Assembly (NCBI GenBank): GCA_049604415.1 | Contig: JBMYTN010000010.1 | Coordinates: 1 to 64,000 of the forward strand | From: JBMYTN01 sp049604415 | GTDB lineage: Bacteria > Pseudomonadota > Alphaproteobacteria > Rhodospirillales > Rhodospirillaceae | Direction of reading: 5' to 3' | Length of the DNA: 64,000 nucleotides | Shown: piece by piece, positions 43,101 through 52,305 of the stretch | How the letters are laid out: the number at the start of each line of letters is the position of its first letter | How positions within the stretch are numbered: the first letter of the stretch is position 1 | The notes under the pieces: model-generated | Told to the model about the DNA's origin: nothing | Database searches by the model: none | The model's input: only the letters and a program-made list of their open reading frames with translations | Program-made: the position numbers and the translations under genes

Positions 43101-43260
43101 CGAGTTTTTCTTCCTCGGTATGGGAGATATCCCGCACTGCATTGCGGGTGGTTTGCAAAGTGAAAATGGACGCGACGGCCATGGCCACAGCCAAGCCAGC
43201 AATGGTGGCAAAGGCTGCAAGCAATTGGCGGCCACGGCCTTCGGTCCACAGCGGTCTCAT
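40195..43260 (-). CDS. membrane GGDEF-EAL cyclic-di-GMP protein
   Basis: A 1021-residue protein. Membrane helices at about 12-34 and 300-322 flank a helical periplasmic sensor of about 265 residues. Two PAS-type regions follow (about 350-460 with ALPEGFALFDEDGRLVLSNH, and 470-590). GGDEF has RLGGDEFVLL near residue 665 with an RPND inhibitory site five residues before it. EAL follows from about 780 (MEALVRWTHPDLGPIGPGEF), with DDFGTGYSSLSYLKRLPVDV. Both catalytic motifs are intact, so it could make or degrade cyclic-di-GMP. The ATG at 43260 fits a membrane protein start better than 43338. Confidence 0.9.
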   Translation of the reverse strand: MRPLWTEGRGRQLLAAFATIAGLAVAMAVASIFTLQTTRNAVRDISHTEEEKLGAVASIASATQTLIITTPRVVMAESVQNLSLVLGELELAEERTRQAITNLSVVGQSETDFAAIGQVAEVMAQEARDMVGDGRRKLSLLSTINATLEQIHVAEQELALALELDRSGVIPERLKRRLDQVFLTAIQMSRIGNDESFDGLATQLDGHLRNVDVDIAADMPPALAGVLARVKTLLSSAQGLPASLAAFKSIRQATRVRLDRLATLSQHMDQLTIDLTADAREDMQVKVAKIQDDQNMATYGLIALAILAAVLAASLGLIFRRTAITLQTALDKAGSAHERLEDAVSALPEGFALFDEDGRLVLSNHSAEILIHSYHAARDGDTPGANDDPTLSEIVDLLDSGDDARVEKPLSEELLGSGEGTAERQLPDGRWVMVRIKKTRMREWVLMSTDVSRMKRREEALSRLNAVQSSVFSVLDQAIFVFNKDLLLVTANSRCEAVLGFTAEQVTPGRTLLDLYGELRGTGEETPETMQQRIAQFRDGTIPDREEIKRPSGAVIDIRRARLPDGGYTISMNDVSEDHRIRDRLAHMANHDPLTALPNRRFFDDTLSKLPSDQAGSYTIAFLNLIGFKESNETFGHAIGDQILITIAERLRSLLRPNDMAFRLGGDEFVLLVRSASSQDSAKRLGWTLNVLMAEPMELGALSVEIHPAIGLAIGPDHGETPHDVMLNAERAMIAARSGPGLRVFDAELGSAAQRRSTIRADLPSAVDANAFTVLYQPKYDLQTNKIMGMEALVRWTHPDLGPIGPGEFIPLAEKSGVIIALGERILEQATRFAKSLDDQGLGRFQIAVNVSPAQLLGQKMINTVRRVLALSGLEPHMLELEITEGILLQDDGRVPAALKALRSHGIRIAIDDFGTGYSSLSYLKRLPVDVLKIDQSFVRDLHVDPEDQRLVKTILRLAEDFDLETVAEGIEQSPHLDFLKDHRCTTGQGYLLSRPITAEAFTALVRETQRPNDPPSIVMA

Positions 43261-43634
43261 TGTGCAACCCCGCTGCTCTTGGCCAAAACCGGCTGTGGCG
43301 GGGCGACACACAAGGTGACCGGCTTGCCCGAGGCCCAAGGCGTGCGCAAGATCGGGTGCACGTCTGGCTTCATCATTCCGTCACAATCTCTTTTGGTTGT
43401 ATACATCATAAAAATAAACGCGCAAAAAGGACAGTGAATTTTGCAATGCAATAGCGCTCTCCCGGTAATGTGATCCATTTGCGATAGTTACGATTTTTTA
43501 ATCGGGGCTCCCGGTTATGCTCGGTCGACCATTTGCCTTTGGATCAAAAAGTTTTACGGTCCGGCATCCTCTGCGCAGCGCATTGGAGTCTGTGCGTTTT
43601 CGTTTTCGGTTTGACTTGCTTCAAGGAACAGAGA
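43261..43634. other. divergent promoter region between GGDEF-EAL and O-antigen-ligase-like genes
   Basis: About 370 bases with AT-rich stretches (43395-43500). It should contain both divergent promoters. An upstream TTG (43533) could lengthen the ligase-like protein by 34 residues. Nothing else is recognised. Confidence 0.5.
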
Positions 43635-44942
43635 GTGACGTCTGCGGTGACCCTTGTGATCTATGGCGGCTTGGCGCTGGTGGTGCCGACCCTGGCCCTG
43701 ATCGCCAATAAAATGACCATCTTCCCGGCCCTCTTGGCCGTTGTGATCCTGCTGTTGGTTGCGGGCCTTAAGCGTTGGCGGGGCCAAGCTGGAGCTGTGG
43801 TGGAGGGCGGCGTGGCGGTCCCTCCGGCACCGTTCCTCAAAGGCGTTATGGGATTGCCAGTGCCGTTCGGAGTCTTGGCTGTTCTTCTAACTTGGATGGT
43901 GTTGAGTTGGACCTGGTCGGTGGAACCGGATCGGCCCCTGCAGACCTTGACCTCCCTGATCATATTGGCCGCCGGTGCGGCCCTGTTGTGGCATGGCGCT
44001 GGAAAGCTGCCCCTGACCCTATGGGGGAGAGCTGTTTTGGCCTTGCTGCCCATCGGGGCCCTCGCCGGGATCGGGTTTTTGTTTGGCAATCTGTTTGGGG
44101 CCAACCGGCTGATGGAGATGCTAAAGGGCGAACCGGTCTTGCCGCTATACTTCAATGGCGGCATGGCGGTGTTGGCCATCGCGCTGTGGCCAGGACTGCG
44201 GGTTTTGGCCGGAACGACGCTACTGCAAGGGTGGTGGCGTGTTGTTTGTCCTGCTGCCCTTTTGGCGCTGGGTCTGTGGAGTGCTTTGACCTCGGAAAGC
44301 AGTGCAGCGGCCCTGGGCCTGATACTCGGCCTGCTGGGAGCCGGAAGCGTCTTTTTCTTTGGGGTGCGGATCATTCGGGTTTGGGCGGTGGTGGTGCCCC
44401 TGGGCGTGATGGCGCTGCCCTTCGCGCTGCCCCCGGTATTGGAACGGCCCGATGTGTTCCAGGCCATGAAGTCGATCCCAATTTCCCACCAGCATCGGGC
44501 CTATATCTGGTCTTATACCGCTGACCGCATCGCCGAGAAGCCCGTGTTGGGTTGGGGGATTGATGCCTCCCGGGCCTTGGGCAATGAGGAAGAGCGGATT
44601 GTGTTTTATGAGCAAAGCCCGGACCGGCCCATTGAGCTGGGGGTCTCTGCCATTCCGCTGCATCCCCACAACGCCTCGTTCCAGGTTGCCTTGGAGTTGG
44701 GGCTGGTTGGCTTGCTGTTGTTTGCGGGGGTGATCTTCAGCGTGTTTTGGAGCATGGCCACTTGCTTTGCGGCTGCCCCGCGTTGGCAGTCAGCCTTGGC
44801 GGTTGGCTTTGTGCTGACGGGGCTCGGGATCTATTTCACCGCTTTTGGGGCCTGGCAATCCTGGTGGATTGCCTGCTGGGCCATGGTCGCGGCCCTGTAT
44901 CGCTTATCTTGTACCTCAGCTCCCAATAATCACGCCATTTGA
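43635..44942 (+). CDS. O-antigen ligase / polymerase-like membrane protein
   Basis: A 435-residue inner-membrane protein with about ten helices. The Wzy_C/WaaL-type signature is seen: a large periplasmic loop containing HRAYIWSYTADRIAEKPVLG, GWGIDASRALGN, and IPLHPHNASFQVALELGLVG with the conserved HPHN and Glu. GTG at 43635 has AAGGA 7 nt upstream; a TTG at 43533 is an alternative start. It may ligate or polymerise an envelope glycan. Its position directly before the secretion locus is suggestive but there is a 260-base gap with a separate promoter element. Confidence 0.82.
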   Translation: MTSAVTLVIYGGLALVVPTLALIANKMTIFPALLAVVILLLVAGLKRWRGQAGAVVEGGVAVPPAPFLKGVMGLPVPFGVLAVLLTWMVLSWTWSVEPDRPLQTLTSLIILAAGAALLWHGAGKLPLTLWGRAVLALLPIGALAGIGFLFGNLFGANRLMEMLKGEPVLPLYFNGGMAVLAIALWPGLRVLAGTTLLQGWWRVVCPAALLALGLWSALTSESSAAALGLILGLLGAGSVFFFGVRIIRVWAVVVPLGVMALPFALPPVLERPDVFQAMKSIPISHQHRAYIWSYTADRIAEKPVLGWGIDASRALGNEEERIVFYEQSPDRPIELGVSAIPLHPHNASFQVALELGLVGLLLFAGVIFSVFWSMATCFAAAPRWQSALAVGFVLTGLGIYFTAFGAWQSWWIACWAMVAALYRLSCTSAPNNHAI

Positions 44943-44997
44943 CGCTTTGTCGCTGGTCACAAAATTGGATCGAAACTGTAAGGATTTGGGGACTCAG

Positions 44998-45045
44998 GTT
45001 GTATTTTTCGGTGCGGTATGGTAGTAACTGAAACCATAAGAGTAG
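44998..45045 (+). promoter_or_regulatory. shared upstream element of giant cargo gene 1
   Basis: GTTGTA (44998-45003), then TATGGT (45017-45022), N10, ACCATA (45033-45038) and AGAGTAG (45039-45045), 158 nt before the start codon. The same words with the same spacing occur at 48626-48673. TATGGT/ACCATA is a perfect inverted repeat, so a dimeric regulator site overlapping a promoter is likely. Confidence 0.65.
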
Positions 45046-45203
45046 ATTCCCCCCTTCCTTAGGCGTATGGGTTGCGTCCGGTTTCCACCCTGTTTTAACT
45101 GCGATTGATGGCTCGGTCCTAGCTTGTTGGATTTGGCGGCTTTTCTCCGGTTTTAGGAGGAGACTGTCAGTTCCCTGGCTGCGCGGACTGCCGGAGACAC
45201 ACC

Positions 45204-48200
45204 ATGTCCAGTGCTCCAGTTCAGACACCCTCGTCGGGCGCGCCGATTCTTATCGATGCGGTGCCGGACTATGTGGTCGATCAAAAATGGTTTTATGAAC
45301 CGCTGACATATAATTTGAACGACTATTTTAAAGATCCTGATGGTGGGCCACTGACCTATACCGCTAAAATTTTGGATCCGGCATGGGCCGCTCAAGGTAT
45401 TTCTACTATTGATTTTGGGTTCCAGATAACCGAGTCCGGTGTTCTGCAAATCGGCGTTGATTATGGATGGAGCTTTACCTTCGGACCCTCTCAATACACT
45501 CAAAAAACATATCATACGCCACAAATACAAAACCCCGTTGAAATACAAGTCACGGCCACCGATGCCGATGGTCACAGTGTTTCAGACATTTTTGGCCTGA
45601 GCCAAAAAAGCGACGAGCTTGGCTTAACAAACCGGGCTCCGGTGTTTGAGCATGACCGAGATACGGATGTTGCCCCTCAGTCCTTTGTCGTGCACGAGGT
45701 CGGCGGTATCAATATTGGTGGACGGTGGTTTCATGCTGGTTGGTGGCAGCGCCAAGAAATTGGCAATTTTGAAGATCCGGATGGTGAAAAGCTCACTCTT
45801 ACGGCCACCTTGGCCGATGGGTCCCCGTTGCCATCCTGGTTGCACTTAACCAGTGAGCAGGATCGAACCTCAACAAAAGCCATCCTATGGGTTAGTGGAG
45901 CTGAGGATACGGATATTGGCAGTTATGACATTCGCATAACGGCGACAGATGCTGCTGGGGCGAGCGCAACGCACGAGACGTCCTTTACTCTATTCCCGAA
46001 ATCCAACCAAGCTCCCACCTTCATATCCTATCCAACTCTTCATACATCGGGCTTCTTTGAAGATCTGAGAAAAGTGAGTCTTGATGTCGCAAACGGGGAG
46101 TCCTTCGTACAGGATGTCTCCGCCTTCTTTTATGACCATGACGGAGACGTGCTGACTTATTCCTTAGCCAGTGCCACGGGGCAGGACATCCCGGCTTGGC
46201 TCAGTATCAATGCCACGACTGGCGTGATGACGGTAACCCCAGGCGCGGAGGACCGCGGTTTTTATGAGGTAAAGGTTCTGGCCAGTGACCCGTTTGGAGC
46301 CAAGGTCACGTCGCATACGATGGAGTTTAGTGTGGCGGCGCCCAATCGGGCTCCGGTTTTGGACCAGCCCTTGCCTGACATTGCTGGCGCAATTGGTCAG
46401 GGGCTGCAAACAGTCAATATCGCCGGACATTTCAGTGATGTTGATCGATATTTCGGGGATGCGTCGTTAGATGATCGGTTGTCTTTTGTTGCCACCCTTG
46501 CCGATGGGTCGCCCCTGCCAGGCTGGATGACATTCCTGTCCGATGGAACGCTGGAATTCAGGTCCGTCGACAACGCCGATGCTGGGACGTTTGATATTCG
46601 CGTCACGGCCTATGACCGCCAAGGAACGACGACGTCCGACGTTTTTACCCTGACGATGGCGGCGAAGGCAGCGAATGCGCCGTTCGTTTCTACCGATCTG
46701 CCCGACTACTGGGTAGCGCTCCATGACAACCCGCTGATCGACAGCCTCGGGTCCTATTTTTCTGATCCACAAGGCGGAGCTCTCACATTCTCTGCGACAT
46801 TGGCTGATGGGTCGGCTTTGCCAGATTGGCTCTCCGTCTCATCGGATGGGTCTCTGTCTCTCACCTCTCGTGATAAGGCCAATATCGGCACAGCCACCAT
46901 TATGGTGACAGCCACGGACGGTCAGGGGTTAAGCGTGTCCGAAAAGGTGACGCTGACCTTGAGTGAGACACCAAATCGAGCGCCCGAGCTCTATGATGAC
47001 CCGGCGTTGTTCAGATACGGCCAGGACCATCTGTTTTGGAATTCGACCTATTTTACCTATGTGCGGAACCCTGCGGAGGTCAGTCCAGGTCAAACCACCT
47101 TCACTGACATGGTCACGATCCATGAGCTGTCCGCTTATCCTGCTGCTTGGGAATTGGAACGGTACGGCACAGCGCAGAGGAACTTAGAGCGCTATTTCTT
47201 TAGCGACCCTGACAGAGACGATCTGACCTACTCTGTTGCGATGGTCGATGGGGGGGCTTGGCCTGAATGGCTGAGTATCGATCAATATAATAATTTGAAA
47301 GTAGCCCAAGTTGACGAAGCGGATCAGCTTGAGCGCACCGTCCGAATTACCGCGACAGATGCGCATGGGGCCCAAATTTCGGGAACCATGACCATTGTAT
47401 TAGAGCATTTGCGCAATCATGCACCGGAGCTGGAGCGCAGCCCAAGTTATGTCCGTGATACGGAGATTTTGGTTCTAGAGAATCAGCTGCATTCCTACGG
47501 TTTGATGGGGTTGATTTCGGCGGTGGATCCGGATGGGGATCCATTGAGTTATAGCCTGGAATTCAGGGATGGAACGGCTGCACCGTCGTGGATTGCCACC
47601 AACTCAACTGGATTGGTATGGGTTCTTTCCGATCAAGCGGTTGCGGGGCGATATGAATTGGATTGGGTGGTCAGCGATCCCGATGGATTAACCTTAAGGC
47701 TGCCAACCACAGTCACTGTTACGGTGCCAGAGGCGGTTGAGGAGATAGCAGAAGGCGAAACTGGTACGCCGCCGGACCCTACTGTCGTCTTGTTGGACTA
47801 TTTTCAGCAGCAGTTAGACAACGCGCCAAGCTTTGCCCCGGATCAGTTTGATCCCTTGGTCACTCTGGAGAATTTTGTCTCTGGCTTGGCCTCGCTGATG
47901 CAAAAGCCCGATGGCAGTTGGTTGGTCCACACCCGGGGCAGCGGGTCGGAAGCCACCTTTGAAGCCCCGACTATTCGCTTCGGCGATCACGAATACCAGC
48001 TCTCCTTGGAAGGCATGCAAAGCAGCGGCTTCCAAACCACGGAGCTTCGGGATTTTGATGGCAACAATCTGGGGGCCAATGAAGCTTGGGAGCTGATGGG
48101 ATTTGGCGATGTGGACGGCGATGGGGTGCTGCAATATTTGCTGACCAATCCCGAGCTTGGCCGATGGGCCACCGTCAATGGCGACATGAACACCGGCGAT

Positions 48201-48539
48201 CATGGCGCAGGCGGAGCCTCCCGGGTGGTAGGGATTTACATCGACCCCTTTGTTCAGGACGGCAAGGTTGAACTGGGCAGCGCATTCGACAGCCAAACCC
48301 GGTTTACCAATGATCTGAAGTCGAACAACTTGATCGCCCTGGGCAATATCGACGGCGATGGGGATGGCTACCAGGATGTGTTCTTCCGCACCAATGATGG
48401 CACCGCCTATTTGCGCGCGGTCATGCATGCGGATGGCAATATCCAATATGCCAATTACATGGTCTGGGATCAGCTGACCGATTGGATGAGCCAAAACCAA
48501 GTCGACAGCGGATTTTATGACGACTGGCAAAATCTATAA
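45204..48539 (+). CDS. giant cadherin/Ig-repeat protein, type I secretion cargo 1
   Basis: A 1111-residue protein without a signal peptide. Residues 1 to about 860 form about seven cadherin-like/putative Ig (CADG/He_PIG) repeats, each with the pattern DPDG..LTxTATLADGSPLPxWL and ending IxVTATDxxG.S. The C-terminal 220 residues are the module shared with three other proteins here: RFGDHEYQLSLEGM, FGDVDGDGVLQYLL, RWATVNGDMNTGDHGAGG, SQTRFTNDLKSNN, GNIDGDGDGYQDVFFRTNDG, then NIQYANYMVWDQ and the terminal FYDDWQNL. DxDGDG loops suggest calcium binding. GGAG lies 7 nt before the ATG. I infer a surface or released adhesin exported by the downstream ABC/HlyD pair. Confidence 0.88.
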   Translation: MSSAPVQTPSSGAPILIDAVPDYVVDQKWFYEPLTYNLNDYFKDPDGGPLTYTAKILDPAWAAQGISTIDFGFQITESGVLQIGVDYGWSFTFGPSQYTQKTYHTPQIQNPVEIQVTATDADGHSVSDIFGLSQKSDELGLTNRAPVFEHDRDTDVAPQSFVVHEVGGINIGGRWFHAGWWQRQEIGNFEDPDGEKLTLTATLADGSPLPSWLHLTSEQDRTSTKAILWVSGAEDTDIGSYDIRITATDAAGASATHETSFTLFPKSNQAPTFISYPTLHTSGFFEDLRKVSLDVANGESFVQDVSAFFYDHDGDVLTYSLASATGQDIPAWLSINATTGVMTVTPGAEDRGFYEVKVLASDPFGAKVTSHTMEFSVAAPNRAPVLDQPLPDIAGAIGQGLQTVNIAGHFSDVDRYFGDASLDDRLSFVATLADGSPLPGWMTFLSDGTLEFRSVDNADAGTFDIRVTAYDRQGTTTSDVFTLTMAAKAANAPFVSTDLPDYWVALHDNPLIDSLGSYFSDPQGGALTFSATLADGSALPDWLSVSSDGSLSLTSRDKANIGTATIMVTATDGQGLSVSEKVTLTLSETPNRAPELYDDPALFRYGQDHLFWNSTYFTYVRNPAEVSPGQTTFTDMVTIHELSAYPAAWELERYGTAQRNLERYFFSDPDRDDLTYSVAMVDGGAWPEWLSIDQYNNLKVAQVDEADQLERTVRITATDAHGAQISGTMTIVLEHLRNHAPELERSPSYVRDTEILVLENQLHSYGLMGLISAVDPDGDPLSYSLEFRDGTAAPSWIATNSTGLVWVLSDQAVAGRYELDWVVSDPDGLTLRLPTTVTVTVPEAVEEIAEGETGTPPDPTVVLLDYFQQQLDNAPSFAPDQFDPLVTLENFVSGLASLMQKPDGSWLVHTRGSGSEATFEAPTIRFGDHEYQLSLEGMQSSGFQTTELRDFDGNNLGANEAWELMGFGDVDGDGVLQYLLTNPELGRWATVNGDMNTGDHGAGGASRVVGIYIDPFVQDGKVELGSAFDSQTRFTNDLKSNNLIALGNIDGDGDGYQDVFFRTNDGTAYLRAVMHADGNIQYANYMVWDQLTDWMSQNQVDSGFYDDWQNL
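47900..48537 (+). repeat. duplicated C-terminal module, copy 1
   Basis: This segment is nearly identical at DNA level to 51536-52172 in the paralogous gene, far more alike than the Ig-repeat parts. That points to recent duplication or gene conversion of the C-terminal module. Confidence 0.85.
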
Positions 48540-48625
48540 GGGGTTTTTGATCCCTGTGGTCGATCGCATGTGTCGACAACACGACTTTTTGTATAAGTGA
48601 TAATGGCAAAAGTCATAGGACTTTC

Positions 48626-48673
48626 GTTGTAAATTTTACGACTCTATGGTAGAACTTAAAACCATAAGAGTAG
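48626..48673 (+). promoter_or_regulatory. shared upstream element of giant cargo gene 2
   Basis: GTTGTA (48626-48631), TATGGT (48645-48650), N10, ACCATA (48661-48666), AGAGTAG (48667-48673), 156 nt before the start codon. Word order and spacing are the same as at 44998-45045, although the sequences between them differ. This indicates common regulation. Confidence 0.65.
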
Positions 48674-48829
48674 TAGTTCTCCCCTTGGTAACCGTTTTCG
48701 TGTGCACCTGCACCGCAGTCCTCTCGGTCTCTTCCTGACGGCTAGGCTTGACCCCCTGAACTCGGGCGTCCCCCAATCCCTCTTGGGATGAACAGCCAAT
48801 CCGACAGGTCAATCTGTTGGAGATAAGCC

Positions 48830-51800
48830 ATGGCTGGCACCCAATCCCAAGTGATCTCTTCTGGCGCTCCGATCCTGGTCCAAGAGGTTCCTGACTATAT
48901 CGCCGGGGATGCGGCTGCAGATGCGCCGCTGATTTATGATCTAAATGATTATTTCAAAGATCCCAATGGCGGTGCCTTAACGTTTAAGGCAATCAATATG
49001 TCCGGGTCGTTTATTCGGGTGAGCGCAGATGGCATCCTGGAAATTGATGGGCCGGTTCGACCGGCAAGCCATATTTCTGACCCCTATCAGGCCAATCTTC
49101 GAGAGAATGGCGGCAATGTCAGCAGCGATTTGCTGCAGGTCACGGCCACCAATGCGGATGGCTTCAGTGTGACCGATAGCTTCAATGTGACGCGTTTGGT
49201 CACGCCGTTGCCGCAAGAAAACCATGCCCCGGGTCTGCGCTTTCACCGGGACTCAGATGTTGCCCCGCAAGCCAAGGTCGGCATTGGGTATTGGACTCAT
49301 GGCTATTGGGAAACAGCCGAAATCGGGAATTTTTATGACCCTGATGGCGACCGGTTGACCCTCACCGCGACCCAGGCCGATGGCACATCATTGCCCTCTT
49401 GGTTAAGGGGCTACCGTTCGGGTTCCAGCAGTGATGCAGAGGTATACTTTAGAGTTGTCGGCGCGCAGGACAGTGATATCGGTAGCTATGATATTCGCAT
49501 CACAGCAACGGATCCAGATGGGTTAAGTATCGTTCACAATACAACATTTACTTTATACGCAAATAATAACCAGGCTCCAATTTTTGATCCAAACCTGATT
49601 CATAGATATTACTTGAATAAAGTGACGCTGGATGCTGCGCAAGGAGATAGTCTTACGCGCGATTATACTGAGTTTTTCTTGGACTATAATGGGGAAAACC
49701 TCGTCTATTCGCTGGCAATGTTCGGGGACTACGCCGTCCCAGACTGGATCAGCATTGACCCTACGACGGGTGTTTTGACCGCGACCCCAGGAGAGAATGA
49801 TCGAGGTGTCTATAAAGTTCATATTTTGGGAAAAGATTCTCATGGGGCGGTCGGTTCGGGAGAGCTTACGGTTACTGTGGATGCTGCCAATCGAGCGCCG
49901 GTTCTGGATAGTCCTCTGCCCGATGTAGAGGGCAATATAGGCAGTGGACTGCAGAGCGTTAATTTTGCAGGGCATTTTAGTGATGTAGATCGATACATCA
50001 ATCATGCCCCATTGGACGATAGAGTGTCTTTTTCTGCCACTCTGGCAGATGGCTCCCCTCTGCCGGAATGGATGACCTTCCTGTCCGACGGTACGCTGGA
50101 ATACCGAACCAATGACAACGCCAATGCAGGGGCGATCGAGATTAGAGTGACGGCCCATGACCGCCATGGCGCGACGGTCTCTGATGTCTTTACGCTGACT
50201 ATGGCCGCGCGAGAAGAAGGCGCACCCTTCGTCACCAGCGATGTGCCCAATTACTGGGTATCGCTGCAAGACAATCCGGTGATTGATCAGCTGGGCGCAT
50301 ATTTTACCGATCCAGATGGTGGGGCGTTGAGTTTCTCTGCCCGTTTGACCGACGGTTCAGCGCTGCCGAGTTGGCTGTCCCTGGCAGCGGATGGCACCTT
50401 ATCCCTGACCTCCCGAGACAAGGCCAATATTGGCAAAGTCTCACTCGTTGTTACGGCGACCGATGAGCAAGGGTTGAGCATGTCCGATGTAATGGACGTA
50501 ACGCTAACCGAGGTTCCAAATCGCGCTCCGACAATCAATACAACAACATCATTTAACTGGGACGTGACCGATGAGTATAAAGCCTTTGCTGCCACCAATC
50601 CATCAGGCAATGAAACAGGCCCCATAACATTTTCCGATGTAACGACCGATTATTGGTGGGAAAAACCAAGTTGGAATCAACAAAACCTTGACTACGGAAC
50701 GGCAGAAAAACGTCTTTGGCACCAAAACTTATTTAGCGACCAAGACTTGGACAACTTGACTTTGTCGTTTGTGATGGCCGATGGAGGGCCTTGGCCAGAG
50801 TGGCTTAGTATTGATGAAGATAATAATTTAAGCGTATCGAGGGTAGATGAAGCCGATCAGTTGGAGAGAGTTCTTAGGATCACGGCGACGGATCCAGATG
50901 GAGCCCAAACCTCTGGAACCATGAAAATTGTTTTAGAACATCTGCGCAATCACGCGCCTGAGTTTTCATCGAACTTTAAATCTTACGCGGTCAGACCGGT
51001 CGATCTTGTTATTGATAAGGACAAGGATCTGTCCCAGGGCGTATTTGCTGCTTTTGGTGTTGTCGATCCAGATGGTGACCCCTTGACGTTTTCTGTAGAG
51101 AACCAAGATGGGACCCCGGCACCGTCTTGGTTTACAGCTGGCAATTATGGTGTTGTTTGGGCTGACTCTGATCAGGCGGAGGTTGGTGTCTATGATTTGA
51201 TGTGGGTTGCAACGGATCCAGGCGGGTTGAGCCTGAAGACGCCGCTGAAAGTGACCGTTCGGGATCCAGAACCGGAAAAGCCCGATCTGCCGAACATTGT
51301 CATCAACAATACCATTATCATTAACAATAACACCAATAACGTGATCATTGGCGATAACAACAATGTTGTTATCAACAACAACAACGATGTTTTCTTTGAG
51401 AACAACAATAATATTGTCTCGGTTGTGATTGACGAAATAACGCAAAAGCTGGAACAAGCGCCGACATTTACGCCAGAGCAGTTTGACCCGATGGCGACCT
51501 TAGGGCAGTTTGACTCCGGCTTGACCTCGCTGACGCAAAAGCCCGATGGCAGTTGGTTGGTTCACACCCGGGGCAGTGGGTCGGAAGCCACCTTTGAAGC
51601 CCCAACCATTCGCTTTGGCGATCATGAATATCAGCTCTCCTTGGAAGGCATGCAAAACACCGGCTTCCAGACCTCTGAGCTTCGCGATTTTGATGGCAAC
51701 AATCTGGGGGCCAATGAAGCTTGGGAACTGATGGGCTTCGGCGATGTGGACGGCGATGGGGTGCTGCAATATTTGCTGAGCAATCCGGAGCTTGGCCGCT

Positions 51801-52174
51801 GGGCCACCGTCAATGGTGATATGAACACCGGCGATCATGGCGCTGGCGGGGCCTCTCGGGTGGTGGGGATCTACATCGACCCCTTTGTTGAAGAGGGTAA
51901 GGTCGAACTGGGCAGTGAATTCGACAGCCAAACCCGCTTCACCAATGACCTGAAGTCGAACAATCTCATCGCCCTGGGCAATATCGACGGCGATGGGGAT
52001 GGCTTCCAGGATGTGTTCTTCCGCACCAATGACGGAACGGCCTATCTCAGGGCCCTGATGCATGCGGATGGCAACATTCAGTATGCCAATTACATGGTCT
52101 GGGACCAGTTGACCGATTGGATGCAACAGAACAATGTTGACCCCGGGTTCTATGACGACTGGCAAAACATTTAG
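48830..52174 (+). CDS. giant cadherin/Ig-repeat protein, type I secretion cargo 2
   Basis: A 1114-residue paralogue of the preceding protein, with the same order of about seven cadherin/Ig-like repeats and the same C-terminal module ending FYDDWQNI. It has no signal peptide. It differs by an Asn-rich linker between the repeats and the module (about residues 822-864, DNA 51292-51420). That linker alternates Asn runs with Val/Ile (VIINNNTNN-like words such as NNVIIGDNNNVVINNNN) and may form a beta-solenoid or flexible spacer; the paralogue has a Glu/Pro-rich linker there. GGAGATAAGCC precedes the ATG. Predicted cargo of the adjacent exporter. Confidence 0.88.
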   Translation: MAGTQSQVISSGAPILVQEVPDYIAGDAAADAPLIYDLNDYFKDPNGGALTFKAINMSGSFIRVSADGILEIDGPVRPASHISDPYQANLRENGGNVSSDLLQVTATNADGFSVTDSFNVTRLVTPLPQENHAPGLRFHRDSDVAPQAKVGIGYWTHGYWETAEIGNFYDPDGDRLTLTATQADGTSLPSWLRGYRSGSSSDAEVYFRVVGAQDSDIGSYDIRITATDPDGLSIVHNTTFTLYANNNQAPIFDPNLIHRYYLNKVTLDAAQGDSLTRDYTEFFLDYNGENLVYSLAMFGDYAVPDWISIDPTTGVLTATPGENDRGVYKVHILGKDSHGAVGSGELTVTVDAANRAPVLDSPLPDVEGNIGSGLQSVNFAGHFSDVDRYINHAPLDDRVSFSATLADGSPLPEWMTFLSDGTLEYRTNDNANAGAIEIRVTAHDRHGATVSDVFTLTMAAREEGAPFVTSDVPNYWVSLQDNPVIDQLGAYFTDPDGGALSFSARLTDGSALPSWLSLAADGTLSLTSRDKANIGKVSLVVTATDEQGLSMSDVMDVTLTEVPNRAPTINTTTSFNWDVTDEYKAFAATNPSGNETGPITFSDVTTDYWWEKPSWNQQNLDYGTAEKRLWHQNLFSDQDLDNLTLSFVMADGGPWPEWLSIDEDNNLSVSRVDEADQLERVLRITATDPDGAQTSGTMKIVLEHLRNHAPEFSSNFKSYAVRPVDLVIDKDKDLSQGVFAAFGVVDPDGDPLTFSVENQDGTPAPSWFTAGNYGVVWADSDQAEVGVYDLMWVATDPGGLSLKTPLKVTVRDPEPEKPDLPNIVINNTIIINNNTNNVIIGDNNNVVINNNNDVFFENNNNIVSVVIDEITQKLEQAPTFTPEQFDPMATLGQFDSGLTSLTQKPDGSWLVHTRGSGSEATFEAPTIRFGDHEYQLSLEGMQNTGFQTSELRDFDGNNLGANEAWELMGFGDVDGDGVLQYLLSNPELGRWATVNGDMNTGDHGAGGASRVVGIYIDPFVEEGKVELGSEFDSQTRFTNDLKSNNLIALGNIDGDGDGFQDVFFRTNDGTAYLRALMHADGNIQYANYMVWDQLTDWMQQNNVDPGFYDDWQNI
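51292..51420 (+). repeat. Asn-codon-rich low-complexity tract
   Basis: About 130 bases dominated by AAC/AAT codons interleaved with GTT/ATC codons. It encodes an Asn/Val/Ile low-complexity linker in the second giant protein and is absent from the first. Confidence 0.9.
51536..52172 (+). repeat. duplicated C-terminal module, copy 2
   Basis: Partner of 47900-48537. The two copies differ by scattered, mostly silent changes. Confidence 0.85.
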
Positions 52175-52305
52175 GGGATCCCTCCGGCCTTCGCTGCTGT
52201 GGTTTTGGAAAGGATAGAGAATAAGGTCTTCTTTACCCAGTTCGGCTAACATGACCGCGATGATGTTCTGCAAGGCGGAAGCATCTCGGGACGCGGGGAG
52301 GCTGC

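Noticed and set aside
52175..52305. Copy of the TATGGT/ACCATA element before the ABC exporter gene
   Set aside because: Neither half of the element is present; the exporter may be read through from the cargo gene or use another promoter.
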